64,000 nucleotides of DNA from Asanoa sp040676615 (GTDB lineage Bacteria > Actinomycetota > Actinomycetes > Mycobacteriales > Micromonosporaceae): assembly GCF_040676615.1 (NCBI RefSeq), contig NZ_JBFAPI010000017.1, forward strand, positions 99,502 through 163,501, read 5' to 3'. The notes under the pieces are model-generated. The model made no database searches. It worked only from the letters and a program-made list of their open reading frames with translations, and was not told the origin of the DNA. Of this stretch, positions 26,170 to 34,161 are shown in pieces (the stretch's first letter is position 1; each line of letters opens with the position of its first letter). The position numbers and the translations under genes are program-made.

Positions 26170-27537
26170 CTACTTGACGCTGGCGAGGATGCTGTTGACC
26201 TGGGTCTCGGCATCCGAAAGGAGCTTGGCGATGTCGGCGTTCTTGTCCGTCAGCACCTTCTGCATCGGCACGTCCAGCACCGCGTAGATCTGCTGCGCGT
26301 TCGGCGGCTCGACCTTCAGCGGGATGTTGGCCGTGGCGTCGGCGAACGGCTTGTAGTTGTCGACCGGCAGGTTCTTCAGCTTGTCGACGGCCGCCTGCTG
26401 CTTGGCCTTCGCGTCACCGGTCCACAGCGCCGGCTCGGGCAGGCCGACCGGGGTCTTCTGCTCCGAGGCCCACTGGTATTCGGCCTCGATCCGGTCCGGG
26501 TTGTTCCACCAGTAGGTCAGCCACTTGAGGCCGGCGCGGATCTTCTCGGGCGTGGCCTTGGCGTTGAACATGTAGCCCTCGCCGCCGGCCAGGGTGGCGG
26601 TGCCGTTCGGGATCGGGCCCAGGCCGTACTTGTTGAAGTCGCCCTTGAACTGGTTGACGATCGTCTCGATGTTGTCCGGGGCGGCGACATACATGCCGAG
26701 CTTGCCCGAGCCCATCATCTGCAGCAGGTCGGCCCACTCGAGAAGCTGGCGCTGGCCCATGCTGTTGTCGGTCCAGCGCATGTCCTTGAGCTGCTGGAGG
26801 ACCTGCGTGCCCTTCTCGTTGTTGAAGGCCGCCTTCCAGGTGCCGCCCTCGTTGACGGCGATGTCGCCACCGAGCGAGTACATCTCCGCGGTGAAGTGCC
26901 AACCGCCGGTGTTGTTCTTGCTGTAGTCGCCGTAGCCGACGTAGTCCTTGCCCAGGGCGCTGATCGCCTTGGCCGCGGCGCGCACCTCTTCCCAGGTCTT
27001 CGGCGGGCTGTTCGGGTCGAGCTTGGCCTGGGTGAACAGGTCCCGGTTGTAGAGCAGGCCCAGCGAGTAGTTCTTCGCGGGCAGGCCGTACACCTTGCCG
27101 CCGTCGTCCGAGAAGATCTTCATCAGATCCGGGCGGATCTGCTTGGTCGGCGCGAACTCGTCGAGGTATTTGCTGATGTCAGCGACCTGGCGCTTCGCGA
27201 TCAGGCTGGCCGGGTCGGTGAAGTAGACGTAGAAGACGTCTTCGAGCTGGCCACCCGCGAGCTTCGACTGGAAGGTCTGCGGGTCCATCTTGCCCTCTTT
27301 GGCATCGATGTCGATGTTCGGGTTGAGCTTCTCGAACTCGGCCACGTTGTCAAGGAAGTGCTTGCGGTTGACCGCCTCGGTGTCCGGCGGCAGGCCGTTG
27401 ATGACGAGCGTGACCTTGGCATTGGGGTCAGAAGCCGGTGCGTTGCCGCCGTCGTCGGAGCCGCACGCGGCCGCCGACAGCGCGACCCCGGCGACCAGCA
27501 GCAGCCCGACGGCGCTACGCAACCTGGATCTGTTCAT
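26170..27537 (-). CDS. Sugar ABC transporter substrate-binding lipoprotein
   Basis: The protein has 455 residues. ATG at 27535-27537 gives a proper lipoprotein signal (MNRSRLRSAVGLLL, lipobox AAAC); a frame from 27603 only adds an untypical stretch. Seen: VTLVINGLPPDTEAVN, VAEFEKLNPNIDID, FYVYFTDPASLI and NYSLGLLYNRDLF, all typical of CUT1 solute-binding proteins of the extracellular solute-binding family 1. Known role: captures the sugar at the outer face of the membrane for the two permeases encoded next. It is first gene of the operon, with a promoter and LacI-type operator upstream. Confidence 0.92.
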   Translation of the reverse strand: MNRSRLRSAVGLLLVAGVALSAAACGSDDGGNAPASDPNAKVTLVINGLPPDTEAVNRKHFLDNVAEFEKLNPNIDIDAKEGKMDPQTFQSKLAGGQLEDVFYVYFTDPASLIAKRQVADISKYLDEFAPTKQIRPDLMKIFSDDGGKVYGLPAKNYSLGLLYNRDLFTQAKLDPNSPPKTWEEVRAAAKAISALGKDYVGYGDYSKNNTGGWHFTAEMYSLGGDIAVNEGGTWKAAFNNEKGTQVLQQLKDMRWTDNSMGQRQLLEWADLLQMMGSGKLGMYVAAPDNIETIVNQFKGDFNKYGLGPIPNGTATLAGGEGYMFNAKATPEKIRAGLKWLTYWWNNPDRIEAEYQWASEQKTPVGLPEPALWTGDAKAKQQAAVDKLKNLPVDNYKPFADATANIPLKVEPPNAQQIYAVLDVPMQKVLTDKNADIAKLLSDAETQVNSILASVK

Positions 27538-27617
27538 GAGGTGAACGCCCTTCCTGGGTGGAGCGGGGATTCTCGGGTGTGATGTGGCTCTCTCACGTGC
27601 CATGTTTCGTGGCGATG

Positions 27618-27646
27618 ACGATACAAAGCCGAACTACCTCTCGCAA
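27618..27646 (-). promoter_or_regulatory. Candidate promoter of the sugar transport operon
   Basis: On the minus strand TTGCGA (27641-27646) and TATCGT (27618-27623) are separated by exactly 17 bases, a fair match to vegetative sigma promoters, about 80 bases before the binding-protein start. Confidence 0.45.
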
Positions 27647-27681
27647 GAAGCCGACTGGTCTCAGAAAAAACAAGACTTTGC

Positions 27682-27697
27682 TTGGGAGCGCTCCCAA
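27682..27697. promoter_or_regulatory. LacI-family operator (CebR-type box)
   Basis: TTGGGAGCGCTCCCAA is a perfect 16-bp palindrome. Its inner 14 bases equal the box known for the cellobiose regulator CebR of Streptomyces. It lies upstream of the candidate promoter of the transport operon and between that operon and the LacI gene, so the local LacI protein is the likely ligand. Confidence 0.85.
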
Positions 27698-27707
27698 TGC
27701 CGACACG

Positions 27708-27739
27708 AATATGGGCGGGCCAGTTGGCCCGCCCATATT
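27708..27739 (-). terminator. Hairpin terminator after lacI gene
   Basis: A perfect 15-bp stem (27708-27722 with 27725-27739) with a 2-base spacer lies about 20 bases beyond the lacI stop and directly upstream of the operator. Confidence 0.8.
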
Positions 27740-27757
27740 TACGGTCGTCTGTGCAGG

Positions 27758-28765
27758 TCAGCGCGGACGAGCCGGCCCGGTCGAGCCGCGCACCACCAAC
27801 TCCGGCTCGAAGAGAAGTTCGTCGGTGTTGACGCCGACGCCTTCGATCTGGTTGACCAGGATGTCGACGGCCGCCTGGCCCATCATCTCGATCGGCTGGC
27901 GGATCGTGGTCAGCGGCGGGTCGGTGCAGGTCATCAGCCCCGAGTCATCGAAGCCGATCACCGAGATGTCGTCGGGCACCTGCTTGCCCAGCCGGCGCAC
28001 GGCCCGGATGGTGCCCAGCGCGATCACGTCGCTCGCGCAGATCAGCCCGGTGGCGCCCTTGTCGATCAGCTTCGCGGCGGCGACCCGGGCACTCTCCATC
28101 GAGAAGCTGGTGCGACCCACCCACTCGGTCGCGTCGTCGGCGCTCCAGCCGGCGGCCTCGGCCATGGCGGCCAACTTCCGCCGCGACGGCACGTGGTCTT
28201 CCGGCCCGAGCACCAGGCCGATCCGCTCGTGGCCGAGCGAGCGCAGGTGCCCGTAGGCCTGCTCGACGGCCACCGCGTCGTCGGTCGAGACGTGCGGGAA
28301 CGGCAACTCGTCGACGCCCGCGTTGACCAGCACCACCGGCAGACCGCGGTCGGTGAGCTGGCGGTAGTGGTCGTGCTTGGCGTCGGCCAGCGCGTAGGCA
28401 CCGCCGGCGAAGATCACGCCGGAGACCTGGTGGTCGAGCAACATGTCGACGTAGTCGGGCTCGGAGATGCCGCCGATGGTGCGGGCACAGAGGGCCGGGG
28501 TCAGCCCGCGCTGCGCGAGGGAGCCGGTCACCACCTCGGCGAGGGCGGGGAAGATCGGGTTCTGCAGCTCGGGCAGCACGAGGCCGACCAGCCTGGCGCG
28601 CTCGCCGCGCAGCTTGGTCGGGCGCTCGTAGCCGAGCACGTCGAGGGCGGTGAGCACCGCCGTGCGCGTCGACTCGGAGACACCGTCGCGCCCGTTGAGC
28701 ACCCGGCTCACGGTCGCTTCGCTGACGCCGGCCTTGCGCGCGACCTCGGTCAGTCGTCTGGTCAC
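27758..28765 (-). CDS. LacI-family transcriptional regulator
   Basis: The protein has 335 residues with a GTG start at 28763-28765. Seen: the LacI helix-turn-helix LTEVARKAGVSEATVSRVLNG at residues 5-25, then the hinge and the periplasmic-binding-like core with LVGLVLPELQNPIFP, DDAVAVEQAYGHLRSLGHERIG and ISVIGFDDSGLMTCTDPPLTTIRQP. The core binds a sugar effector. Gene context and the adjacent perfect palindrome make it the likely repressor of the alpha-glucan operon. The effector would be an alpha-linked oligosaccharide (inference). Confidence 0.93.
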   Translation of the reverse strand: MTRRLTEVARKAGVSEATVSRVLNGRDGVSESTRTAVLTALDVLGYERPTKLRGERARLVGLVLPELQNPIFPALAEVVTGSLAQRGLTPALCARTIGGISEPDYVDMLLDHQVSGVIFAGGAYALADAKHDHYRQLTDRGLPVVLVNAGVDELPFPHVSTDDAVAVEQAYGHLRSLGHERIGLVLGPEDHVPSRRKLAAMAEAAGWSADDATEWVGRTSFSMESARVAAAKLIDKGATGLICASDVIALGTIRAVRRLGKQVPDDISVIGFDDSGLMTCTDPPLTTIRQPIEMMGQAAVDILVNQIEGVGVNTDELLFEPELVVRGSTGPARPR

Positions 28766-28835
28766 GGCGCAAACTGTACGTCATCTTTTTGCAAGAACAC
28801 GACAGCCATTTGCCCGACCCCGTCATCTCCGCCGG

Positions 28836-28861
28836 TAATCCACAGACACCAGTTGTCCACA
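28836..28861 (+). other. Pair of DnaA-box-like sequences
   Basis: TAATCCACA (28836-28844) and TTGTCCACA (28853-28861) lie in the same orientation 17 bases apart, in the gap upstream of lacI. The second equals the actinobacterial DnaA consensus; the first differs by one base from TTATCCACA. Their function is unknown. Confidence 0.4.
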
Positions 28862-28918
28862 GGTTGTAATCGATCAAACGCGGATGCAACGCTGATCCCC
28901 TAGAAAGGAGGCGTGACA

Positions 28919-29476
28919 GTGACAACCCCCCATTACCGTGCCAGGTCCACCACCGGCTACACGGTCGACGACCTGTTCGACTTCCCGGACGACGGCTACC
29001 GGTACGAGATCTTCGACGGGAGTCTCGTGGTGACGCCTCCCCCGCCATTTCCGCACGCGAGGGCGACGGCCAACCTGCGCGATCGCCTCTATGACCAGGC
29101 GCCACGGCACCTCCGGATCATCGAAGGTGCGGGCCTCTATCCCAACGACCGCAACTACTTCATCCCCGACCTGATGGTCATCCCAGACGAAGTGCTGGAC
29201 AGCGGCGCTCTCGGCGCTCAGCCGCAACAGACCTTGCTTGTCGTCGAGGTCCTGTCACCCTCCAACCCAAGCAACGACCTCGTCTTCAAGCGCGAGCTCT
29301 ACGCGCGTCACCAGATCCCCGAATACTGGATCGTCGACCGCCGGAACCGCTCGCTCACGATCCTGCAACTGGCCGATGACGGCAAATACACCGACCGCGC
29401 GGTCCTCCACCCGGGCGAAGTATGGCGTTCCGACTACCCGTTCCCGCTCGCCATCGATCCGGCCGAGCTGTTCTAG
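28919..29476 (+). CDS. Uma2-family (DUF820) PD-(D/E)XK-like protein
   Basis: The protein has 185 residues from GTG 28919, which stands 7 bases after GGAGG (28907-28911). The in-frame GTG at 28913 is only 1 base from it. Seen: YTVDDLFDFPDDGYRYEIFDG, PHARATANLRDRLYDQ, IPDLMVIPDE (probable catalytic Asp), LLVVEVLSPSNPSND (Glu, typical of the family), and PEYWIVDRRNRSLTIL. Known: Uma2 proteins are restriction-endonuclease-like and very numerous in cyanobacteria and actinomycetes; the biological role is unclear. Its stop overlaps the stop of the convergent oxidoreductase by 4 bases. Confidence 0.85.
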   Translation: MTTPHYRARSTTGYTVDDLFDFPDDGYRYEIFDGSLVVTPPPPFPHARATANLRDRLYDQAPRHLRIIEGAGLYPNDRNYFIPDLMVIPDEVLDSGALGAQPQQTLLVVEVLSPSNPSNDLVFKRELYARHQIPEYWIVDRRNRSLTILQLADDGKYTDRAVLHPGEVWRSDYPFPLAIDPAELF

Positions 29477-30840
29477 GCGAGGTTGTGCAAGGCACCTTCG
29501 ACGGCGCGGTGGAAGGTGGGGTAGGCGTAGATCATGCTGCGCAGCTGGGCCAGCGGCACCTGGGCGTGCACGGCCAGGGTGAGCATGCTGAGCACCTCGC
29601 CGCCCATCGGGCCGACCGACGTGGCGCCGACCAGCACGTCGCCGTCGGCGATCAGCTTGATCAGGCCCGCGTTGCCCTCCTTGTGAATCCAGCCGCGTGC
29701 GGAGGTGGTGAGATCGGTCAGTCCAACTCGGACGTTCAAGCCCCGGTCGCGGGCCTGTGCCTCGGTCAGGCCGACCGAGCCGACCTCCGGGTCGGTGAAG
29801 GTGACCCGCGGCACCGCGCGATAGTCGGCCGGCGGGCCCTCCTGGCCGAGGATGTCGCGCACGGCGATGCCGGCCTCATACATCGCGATGTGGGTGAACG
29901 CGCCGTGCCCGGTGACGTCGCCGACCGCCCAGACGCCGTCGGCGATCCGCATCCGCTCGTCGGTCGCGAGCACGTGGGCCGACGTGTCGACCCCGATGCT
30001 CTCCAGGCCGAGGTCCGCGACCCGGGCCCGCCGGCCGGTCGCGACCAGCAACCGGTCACCGGTCACCGGAGCGGCGCCCTCGCCGAGCTCGACCGCGAAG
30101 CCGTCCTGCTCGGTATGGAGCACGCGGGTCGCGTGCATGCCGGTGTGGATCTCCACGCCGTCGGCCTCGAGCGCCGTGCGCACCAACGCTCCGGCCTCCG
30201 GCTCGTCGAACGGCAGCAGGCGGTCGGCCGCCTCGACCACCGTGACCCGCACGCCGAACCGGGCGAACACCTGGGCCAGCTCGACGCCGATCGCGCCACC
30301 GCCGAGCACCACCAGGGAGACCGGCAGCTCTTCGGCTTCGACGGCCTCGCGGTTGGTCCAGTAGGGCGTGCCGGTCAGGCCCTCGATCGGCGGCGCGACC
30401 GGCGCGGCGCCGGTGCCGATGACGATGCCGCGGGCGGCCTCGAACGTCTGGCCGGCCACCTCGACCGTGCGGGGGCCGGTGAGCGTGCCGTAGCCGCGGA
30501 CGAACCGGCCGCCCTTGCCGACGAACCGGTCGACGGCGACCGTGTCGTCCCAGTCGTCGGTGGCCTCCTCGCGGATCCGCCTGGCGACCGGCGACCAGTC
30601 CGGGTGCACCGACGCCGAGCCGGCCAGCCGGGCGATCCGGCGCGCCTCGGCCAGCGCGTTGCCGGCCCGGATCATCATCTTGGTCGGCACACAGCCGAAG
30701 TAGGGGCACTCGCCGCCCACCAGGTTGCTCTCGATGCCGACGACCGCGAGCCCGGCCTCGGCGAGCTTGCCGGCGACCTCCTCGCCTCCGACGCCCAAAC
30801 CCACCACGACGACGTCCACGCGCTCAGTCACGTAGCCCAT
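29473..30840 (-). CDS. FAD-dependent pyridine nucleotide-disulfide oxidoreductase
   Basis: The protein has 455 residues. Seen: an N-terminal FAD-binding fold (DVVVVGLGVGGEEVAGKLAE), the redox disulfide GGECPYFGC (Cys45, Cys50), an NAD(P)-binding fold (LVVLGGGAIGVELAQVFARFG), WAVGDVTG (second FAD contact) and a dimerisation domain. Lipoamide dehydrogenases end with an HPTxSE motif whose His is the catalytic base; here the segment reads YAYPTFHRAVE, with Tyr at that position. It is therefore probably not a true lipoamide dehydrogenase but a related reductase (mercuric-reductase-like or quinone reductase). The substrate is not determinable. Confidence 0.83.
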   Translation of the reverse strand: MGYVTERVDVVVVGLGVGGEEVAGKLAEAGLAVVGIESNLVGGECPYFGCVPTKMMIRAGNALAEARRIARLAGSASVHPDWSPVARRIREEATDDWDDTVAVDRFVGKGGRFVRGYGTLTGPRTVEVAGQTFEAARGIVIGTGAAPVAPPIEGLTGTPYWTNREAVEAEELPVSLVVLGGGAIGVELAQVFARFGVRVTVVEAADRLLPFDEPEAGALVRTALEADGVEIHTGMHATRVLHTEQDGFAVELGEGAAPVTGDRLLVATGRRARVADLGLESIGVDTSAHVLATDERMRIADGVWAVGDVTGHGAFTHIAMYEAGIAVRDILGQEGPPADYRAVPRVTFTDPEVGSVGLTEAQARDRGLNVRVGLTDLTTSARGWIHKEGNAGLIKLIADGDVLVGATSVGPMGGEVLSMLTLAVHAQVPLAQLRSMIYAYPTFHRAVEGALHNLA

Positions 30841-30870
30841 TAAACGTCAGCCGGGCCTAGAGTGACCGCC

Positions 30871-31966
30871 ATGTCGCCCGTGACCGGCCACACCAGCCCG
30901 GCGTACGCGCCCGTGCGTGACGTCTTCGAGAGCTTCTTCGCCGACGGGCGCGACAGCGGAGCCGGTCTCGCCGTCGTCCACCGCGGCCGGCTGGTGGTCG
31001 ACCTGGTCGGCGGCTGGTGCGACGCCGACCGCCGGCGCCCGTGGACGCCCCGGACCGTGGTCGCCGTTTATTCGGTGAGCAAGCCGTTCGCCGCCGCCTG
31101 CCTGATGATCCTGGTCGACCGCGGCCTGGTCGGCCTCGACGACCCCGTGCACGAGCACTGGCCCGAGTTCCCCGACGACGGCACCACGGTCCGGCACGTG
31201 CTCGCACATACCGCCGCCCGCCCCGCCTTCCCCACCGCGCGACCGGCACCCGCCTGGGCCCGACTGGGACACGCTGGTCGCCGACCTGGCCGGCGCCGCT
31301 CCGATGTGGATGCCGGGCACGGTGGCGGCGGAACACGCCCTCACCTACGGCCACCTGGTCGGCGAACTGGTCCGCCGGGTGGACGGCCGGCCGATCGGGC
31401 AGTTCCTGGCCGACGAGGTGGCCCGGCCGTGGCAGCTCGAGCTCGACTTCGGCGCCGGCGGCCGCACCGACGTGGCCGACCTGGGTTTCGGCTCACCGGA
31501 CTGGCCCCACACTTCGGTCGGCGCGCCGGGCAGCCTGCGCCACCGCGCCCTGGCCAACCCGGCCGGCTGCCGCGACCTCGCGGTGCTCAACGGTCCACTG
31601 TGGCGGGAGACCACGGTGCCGGCGGTCAACCTGCACGCGACCGCGACCGCGGTCGTCCGGTTCTACGCGGGCATGTTGGCCGGCGGCACGCTCGACGGCC
31701 GGCGCATCCTGAGCGAGGCGGCCGTGGCCGAGATGTGCCGGGTGCAGCACGACGGGCCCGACCAGTTGCTCGACCGCACCGTGCGCTGGTCGCTCGGCTT
31801 CCAGATCGAAGACGACGGCAGCTTCGGCATGGGCGGGATCGGCGGCAGCTGCGGCTACGCGCTGCCCAGCGCCGGCCTCGCGATCGGCTTCGTCACCCGA
31901 CACCTGGCCGAGTTCGACCGGCTCGAGGAGCTGGAAACCGCCATCATGGGCGTCGTTCAGGAATAG
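30871..31966 (+). pseudogene. Serine hydrolase (beta-lactamase / EstB family), frameshifted
   Basis: The N-terminal part (frame of 30871) reads VRDVFESFFADGRDSGAGL, then VYSVSKPFAAACL with the SxxK nucleophile motif, then HVLAHTAARPAFP. After TGGGCC near 31258 this frame degenerates into Arg/Gly-rich sequence. The family sequence resumes in the next frame as DWDTLVADLAGAAPMWMPG (from 31262) and continues to 31966 with LTYGHLVGEL (the Tyr motif) and GIGGSCGYALPSAGLAIGF. One surplus C in the CCC run at 31259-31261 explains the break. It is either a true pseudogene or a base-calling error; the rest is intact. Its 3' end overlaps phr on the opposite strand. Confidence 0.85.
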
Positions 31967-33153
31967 CGGGCGACGTACTCGCCGGCGGGGTCGTAGCGCT
32001 CCCGCTGGCGCTCGGGGTTGAACCGGCGATAGGGCCGGGTGTCGTTGCCGGTGCCCGCCGTCCACTGCCAGTTGCCCGAGTTGTTGGGCAGATCGCCGTC
32101 GAGCAGCCAGTGTGCGAACTCGGCGAGCCCGCGCCGCCAGTCGACGCCCAGATCCTTGGTCAGATAGGACGCGGTCACCAGTCGGGCCCGGTTGTGCATC
32201 CAGCCCTCCCGCCGGAGCTGGTGCATGCCGGCGTCCACAATGGGCACACCCGTGCGGCCCTCGGCCCAGCGGTGGAACGCCGCGTCGTCGTCCCGCCAGC
32301 TCTCGGTGCTGCCGCGTCGGTAGGCCTCGCGGGCGATCTGCGGGAACGCGAAGGCGACCTGGTAGTAGAAGTCGCGCCAGCAGAGCTGGCGGACGAACGG
32401 CTCGGCACCCGGGCGGCCCAGCGCGGCGTGTGCCAGCTCCAACGGAGAAAGGCAACCGAAGCGGAGGTACGGGCTGAGCCGTGAAGTGCCGTCGCCGGCG
32501 AGGTCGTTGTGCAGGTCGTCGTAGCGTTCGACGTTGGCGAGCCAGCCCCGCATCCGTTTCCGGGCCGCGGTCTCGCCGCCCGGCACCGCGCCGGGCGACT
32601 CGCCTGCGGGCTCGTCCGGCAACGGCCCGACCGCGACGCCGGACGGGAACGCCGCCTTCTTCGGCGGGCCCACCCGGTCGCGCCACTTCGCCGCCGTCCA
32701 GGCCCGGTGGTAGGGCGAGAACACCCGGTAGTGGTCGCCGCCGCCGGGCTTCAGCGCACCGGGGTCCACAATGGTCAGGCCAGGAAAGAACTTGACGGAG
32801 AGCCGATGCCGCTGACCCTCTTCGGTGAGCCGCCGCTCGCGGCGCCGGGCATAGCGGCTCACGTCGGCCGCGACGGCCACCCCTTCGGCGCCGACCTCGC
32901 CGGCCACCCGGATCGTCTCGGCGACCGGGTCGCCTTCCCGGAGCACCAGGTCGCTGCCCCGGTCGCGGAGCACCGCGCGCAGGTCGGCGACGCTCTGGTG
33001 TAGGAACCGGTCGCGGTTGGGCGACCGGCCGGCCAGCACCGGGTCGAAGACGAACAGGGGCACGACCTGCTCCGCGTTGGCACACGCCGCGGTCAGCGCC
33101 GGGTTGTCGTGCACCCGCAGGTCGCGGGTGAAGAGCACGACCGCGGTGCGCAT
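31957..33153 (-). CDS. phr: Deoxyribodipyrimidine photolyase / cryptochrome family
   Basis: The protein has 398 residues, slightly short for the family. Seen: an N-terminal alpha/beta antenna domain (AVVLFTRDLRVHDNPAL), then the FAD-binding helical domain with TSRLSPYLRFGCLSPLEL, LCWRDFYYQVAFAFP, GMHQLRREGWMHNRARLVTA and YLTKDLGVDWRRGLAEF. Known: repairs UV-induced cyclobutane pyrimidine dimers using blue light. Its start overlaps the stop of crtB (TGATG), so carotenoid synthesis and DNA repair are co-expressed. This agrees with the light-dependent LitR/CarH regulator encoded at 37364. Confidence 0.94.
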   Translation of the reverse strand: MRTAVVLFTRDLRVHDNPALTAACANAEQVVPLFVFDPVLAGRSPNRDRFLHQSVADLRAVLRDRGSDLVLREGDPVAETIRVAGEVGAEGVAVAADVSRYARRRERRLTEEGQRHRLSVKFFPGLTIVDPGALKPGGGDHYRVFSPYHRAWTAAKWRDRVGPPKKAAFPSGVAVGPLPDEPAGESPGAVPGGETAARKRMRGWLANVERYDDLHNDLAGDGTSRLSPYLRFGCLSPLELAHAALGRPGAEPFVRQLCWRDFYYQVAFAFPQIAREAYRRGSTESWRDDDAAFHRWAEGRTGVPIVDAGMHQLRREGWMHNRARLVTASYLTKDLGVDWRRGLAEFAHWLLDGDLPNNSGNWQWTAGTGNDTRPYRRFNPERQRERYDPAGEYVARYS

Positions 33154-34094
33154 CAGGCGGCCTCCACGGCCGCCGCCGGCACCGCCCGCGCGTTGGTCGG
33201 CGGCACGACGATGGGCGTGCCGGGACTGGCGAGGAGTGCGCGGGCGGCGACGGCGGCCCGGCGGTGGTTGGGCACGGTGGCCCGGCGGACGAACACGTCG
33301 TAGTCGGCGGCCACCACCTCGTCGAGGATCCCGCCGTAGAGCGTGTAGGCGGCGCGGATGCAGGCCCGCGAACCGGGCGCGAGCAGGGCCACGCCGGGAG
33401 CCGCGGCGGCGTAGTGCAGGCGGGCGCGCTCCACCTCGTACGCGATGAGGCTCTTGATGCTGGGTGTCGCGGCCCGCCGGGTGACCGCTCCGGCCAGGTC
33501 GGCCCGGGTCACGCCGAACCGGTCGAGGTCTTCGTCGGGCAGGTAGGTGCGCCCCCGGTAGAGGTCTTCGCCGACGTCACGGATGAAGTTGGTGAGCTGG
33601 AACGCGAGCCCCAGTTGCCGGGCCGGCTCGCGGGCGGCCGCGAAGTCGGAACTGCCGAGGATCGGCAACATCATGCTGCCGATCACCGCCGCCGAGCCCT
33701 CCATGTAGCCGAGCAGGTCGGTGTAGGTGGGGTAGGTGGTGACCGTGAGGTCCATGGCCATGCTGCGCAGGAAGCTCGCGAAGTCGTCGCGGTCGAGGTC
33801 GAACACGGCGATCGTGTGCAGCACGGCGGGCAGCAACGGGTCGTCGACCTCGGCGCCGTGGAGCCCGGCCACGAAGCTCTCCGACCAGCGGGCGAGCTCG
33901 GCGGCGCGGTCGGCCGGGGCGAGGTCGTCGGTGCGGTCGACGATCTCGTCGGCATGGCGGGTGAAGCCGTAGAGAGCGTGAACGTGTCGCCGTTTCCACG
34001 CGGGCAGCAGCCGAGTCGCGAGATAGTACGTTCGACCGTGCTGTCGGTGCAGCTCACGGCAGCTTTCGTAGGACGCAGTCAGGTTCTGCTCCAT
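33153..34094 (-). CDS. crtB: Phytoene synthase (squalene/phytoene synthase family)
   Basis: The protein has 313 residues. ATG at 34092-34094 follows AGGAGG by 4 bases; the long frame upstream is antisense to crtE and ignored. Seen: YLATRLLPAWKRRHVHALYGF, the first Asp-rich motif HADEIVD, the second FIRDVGEDLYRGRTYLP, and YTLYGGILDEVVAADYDVF near the end. Known reaction: head-to-head condensation of two geranylgeranyl diphosphates to phytoene. It is divergent from crtE, with 67 bases between them, and coupled to phr downstream. Confidence 0.94.
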   Translation of the reverse strand: MEQNLTASYESCRELHRQHGRTYYLATRLLPAWKRRHVHALYGFTRHADEIVDRTDDLAPADRAAELARWSESFVAGLHGAEVDDPLLPAVLHTIAVFDLDRDDFASFLRSMAMDLTVTTYPTYTDLLGYMEGSAAVIGSMMLPILGSSDFAAAREPARQLGLAFQLTNFIRDVGEDLYRGRTYLPDEDLDRFGVTRADLAGAVTRRAATPSIKSLIAYEVERARLHYAAAAPGVALLAPGSRACIRAAYTLYGGILDEVVAADYDVFVRRATVPNHRRAAVAARALLASPGTPIVVPPTNARAVPAAAVEAA

Positions 34095-34161
34095 CACGCC
34101 TCCTACAGTAAATCGACTCATCAATCGACGCAACTCGTAATCATAGGGTACGCTCGGCCGC
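34095..34161. promoter_or_regulatory. Divergent crtB/crtE control region
   Basis: This short AT-richer gap holds direct repeats AATCGAC at 34111-34117 and 34123-34129 (12-base period). A TAGGGT at 34144-34149 is a possible -10 element for crtE, placing the transcription start at or near its GTG (leaderless translation). It is a candidate LitR site (inference). Confidence 0.45.
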
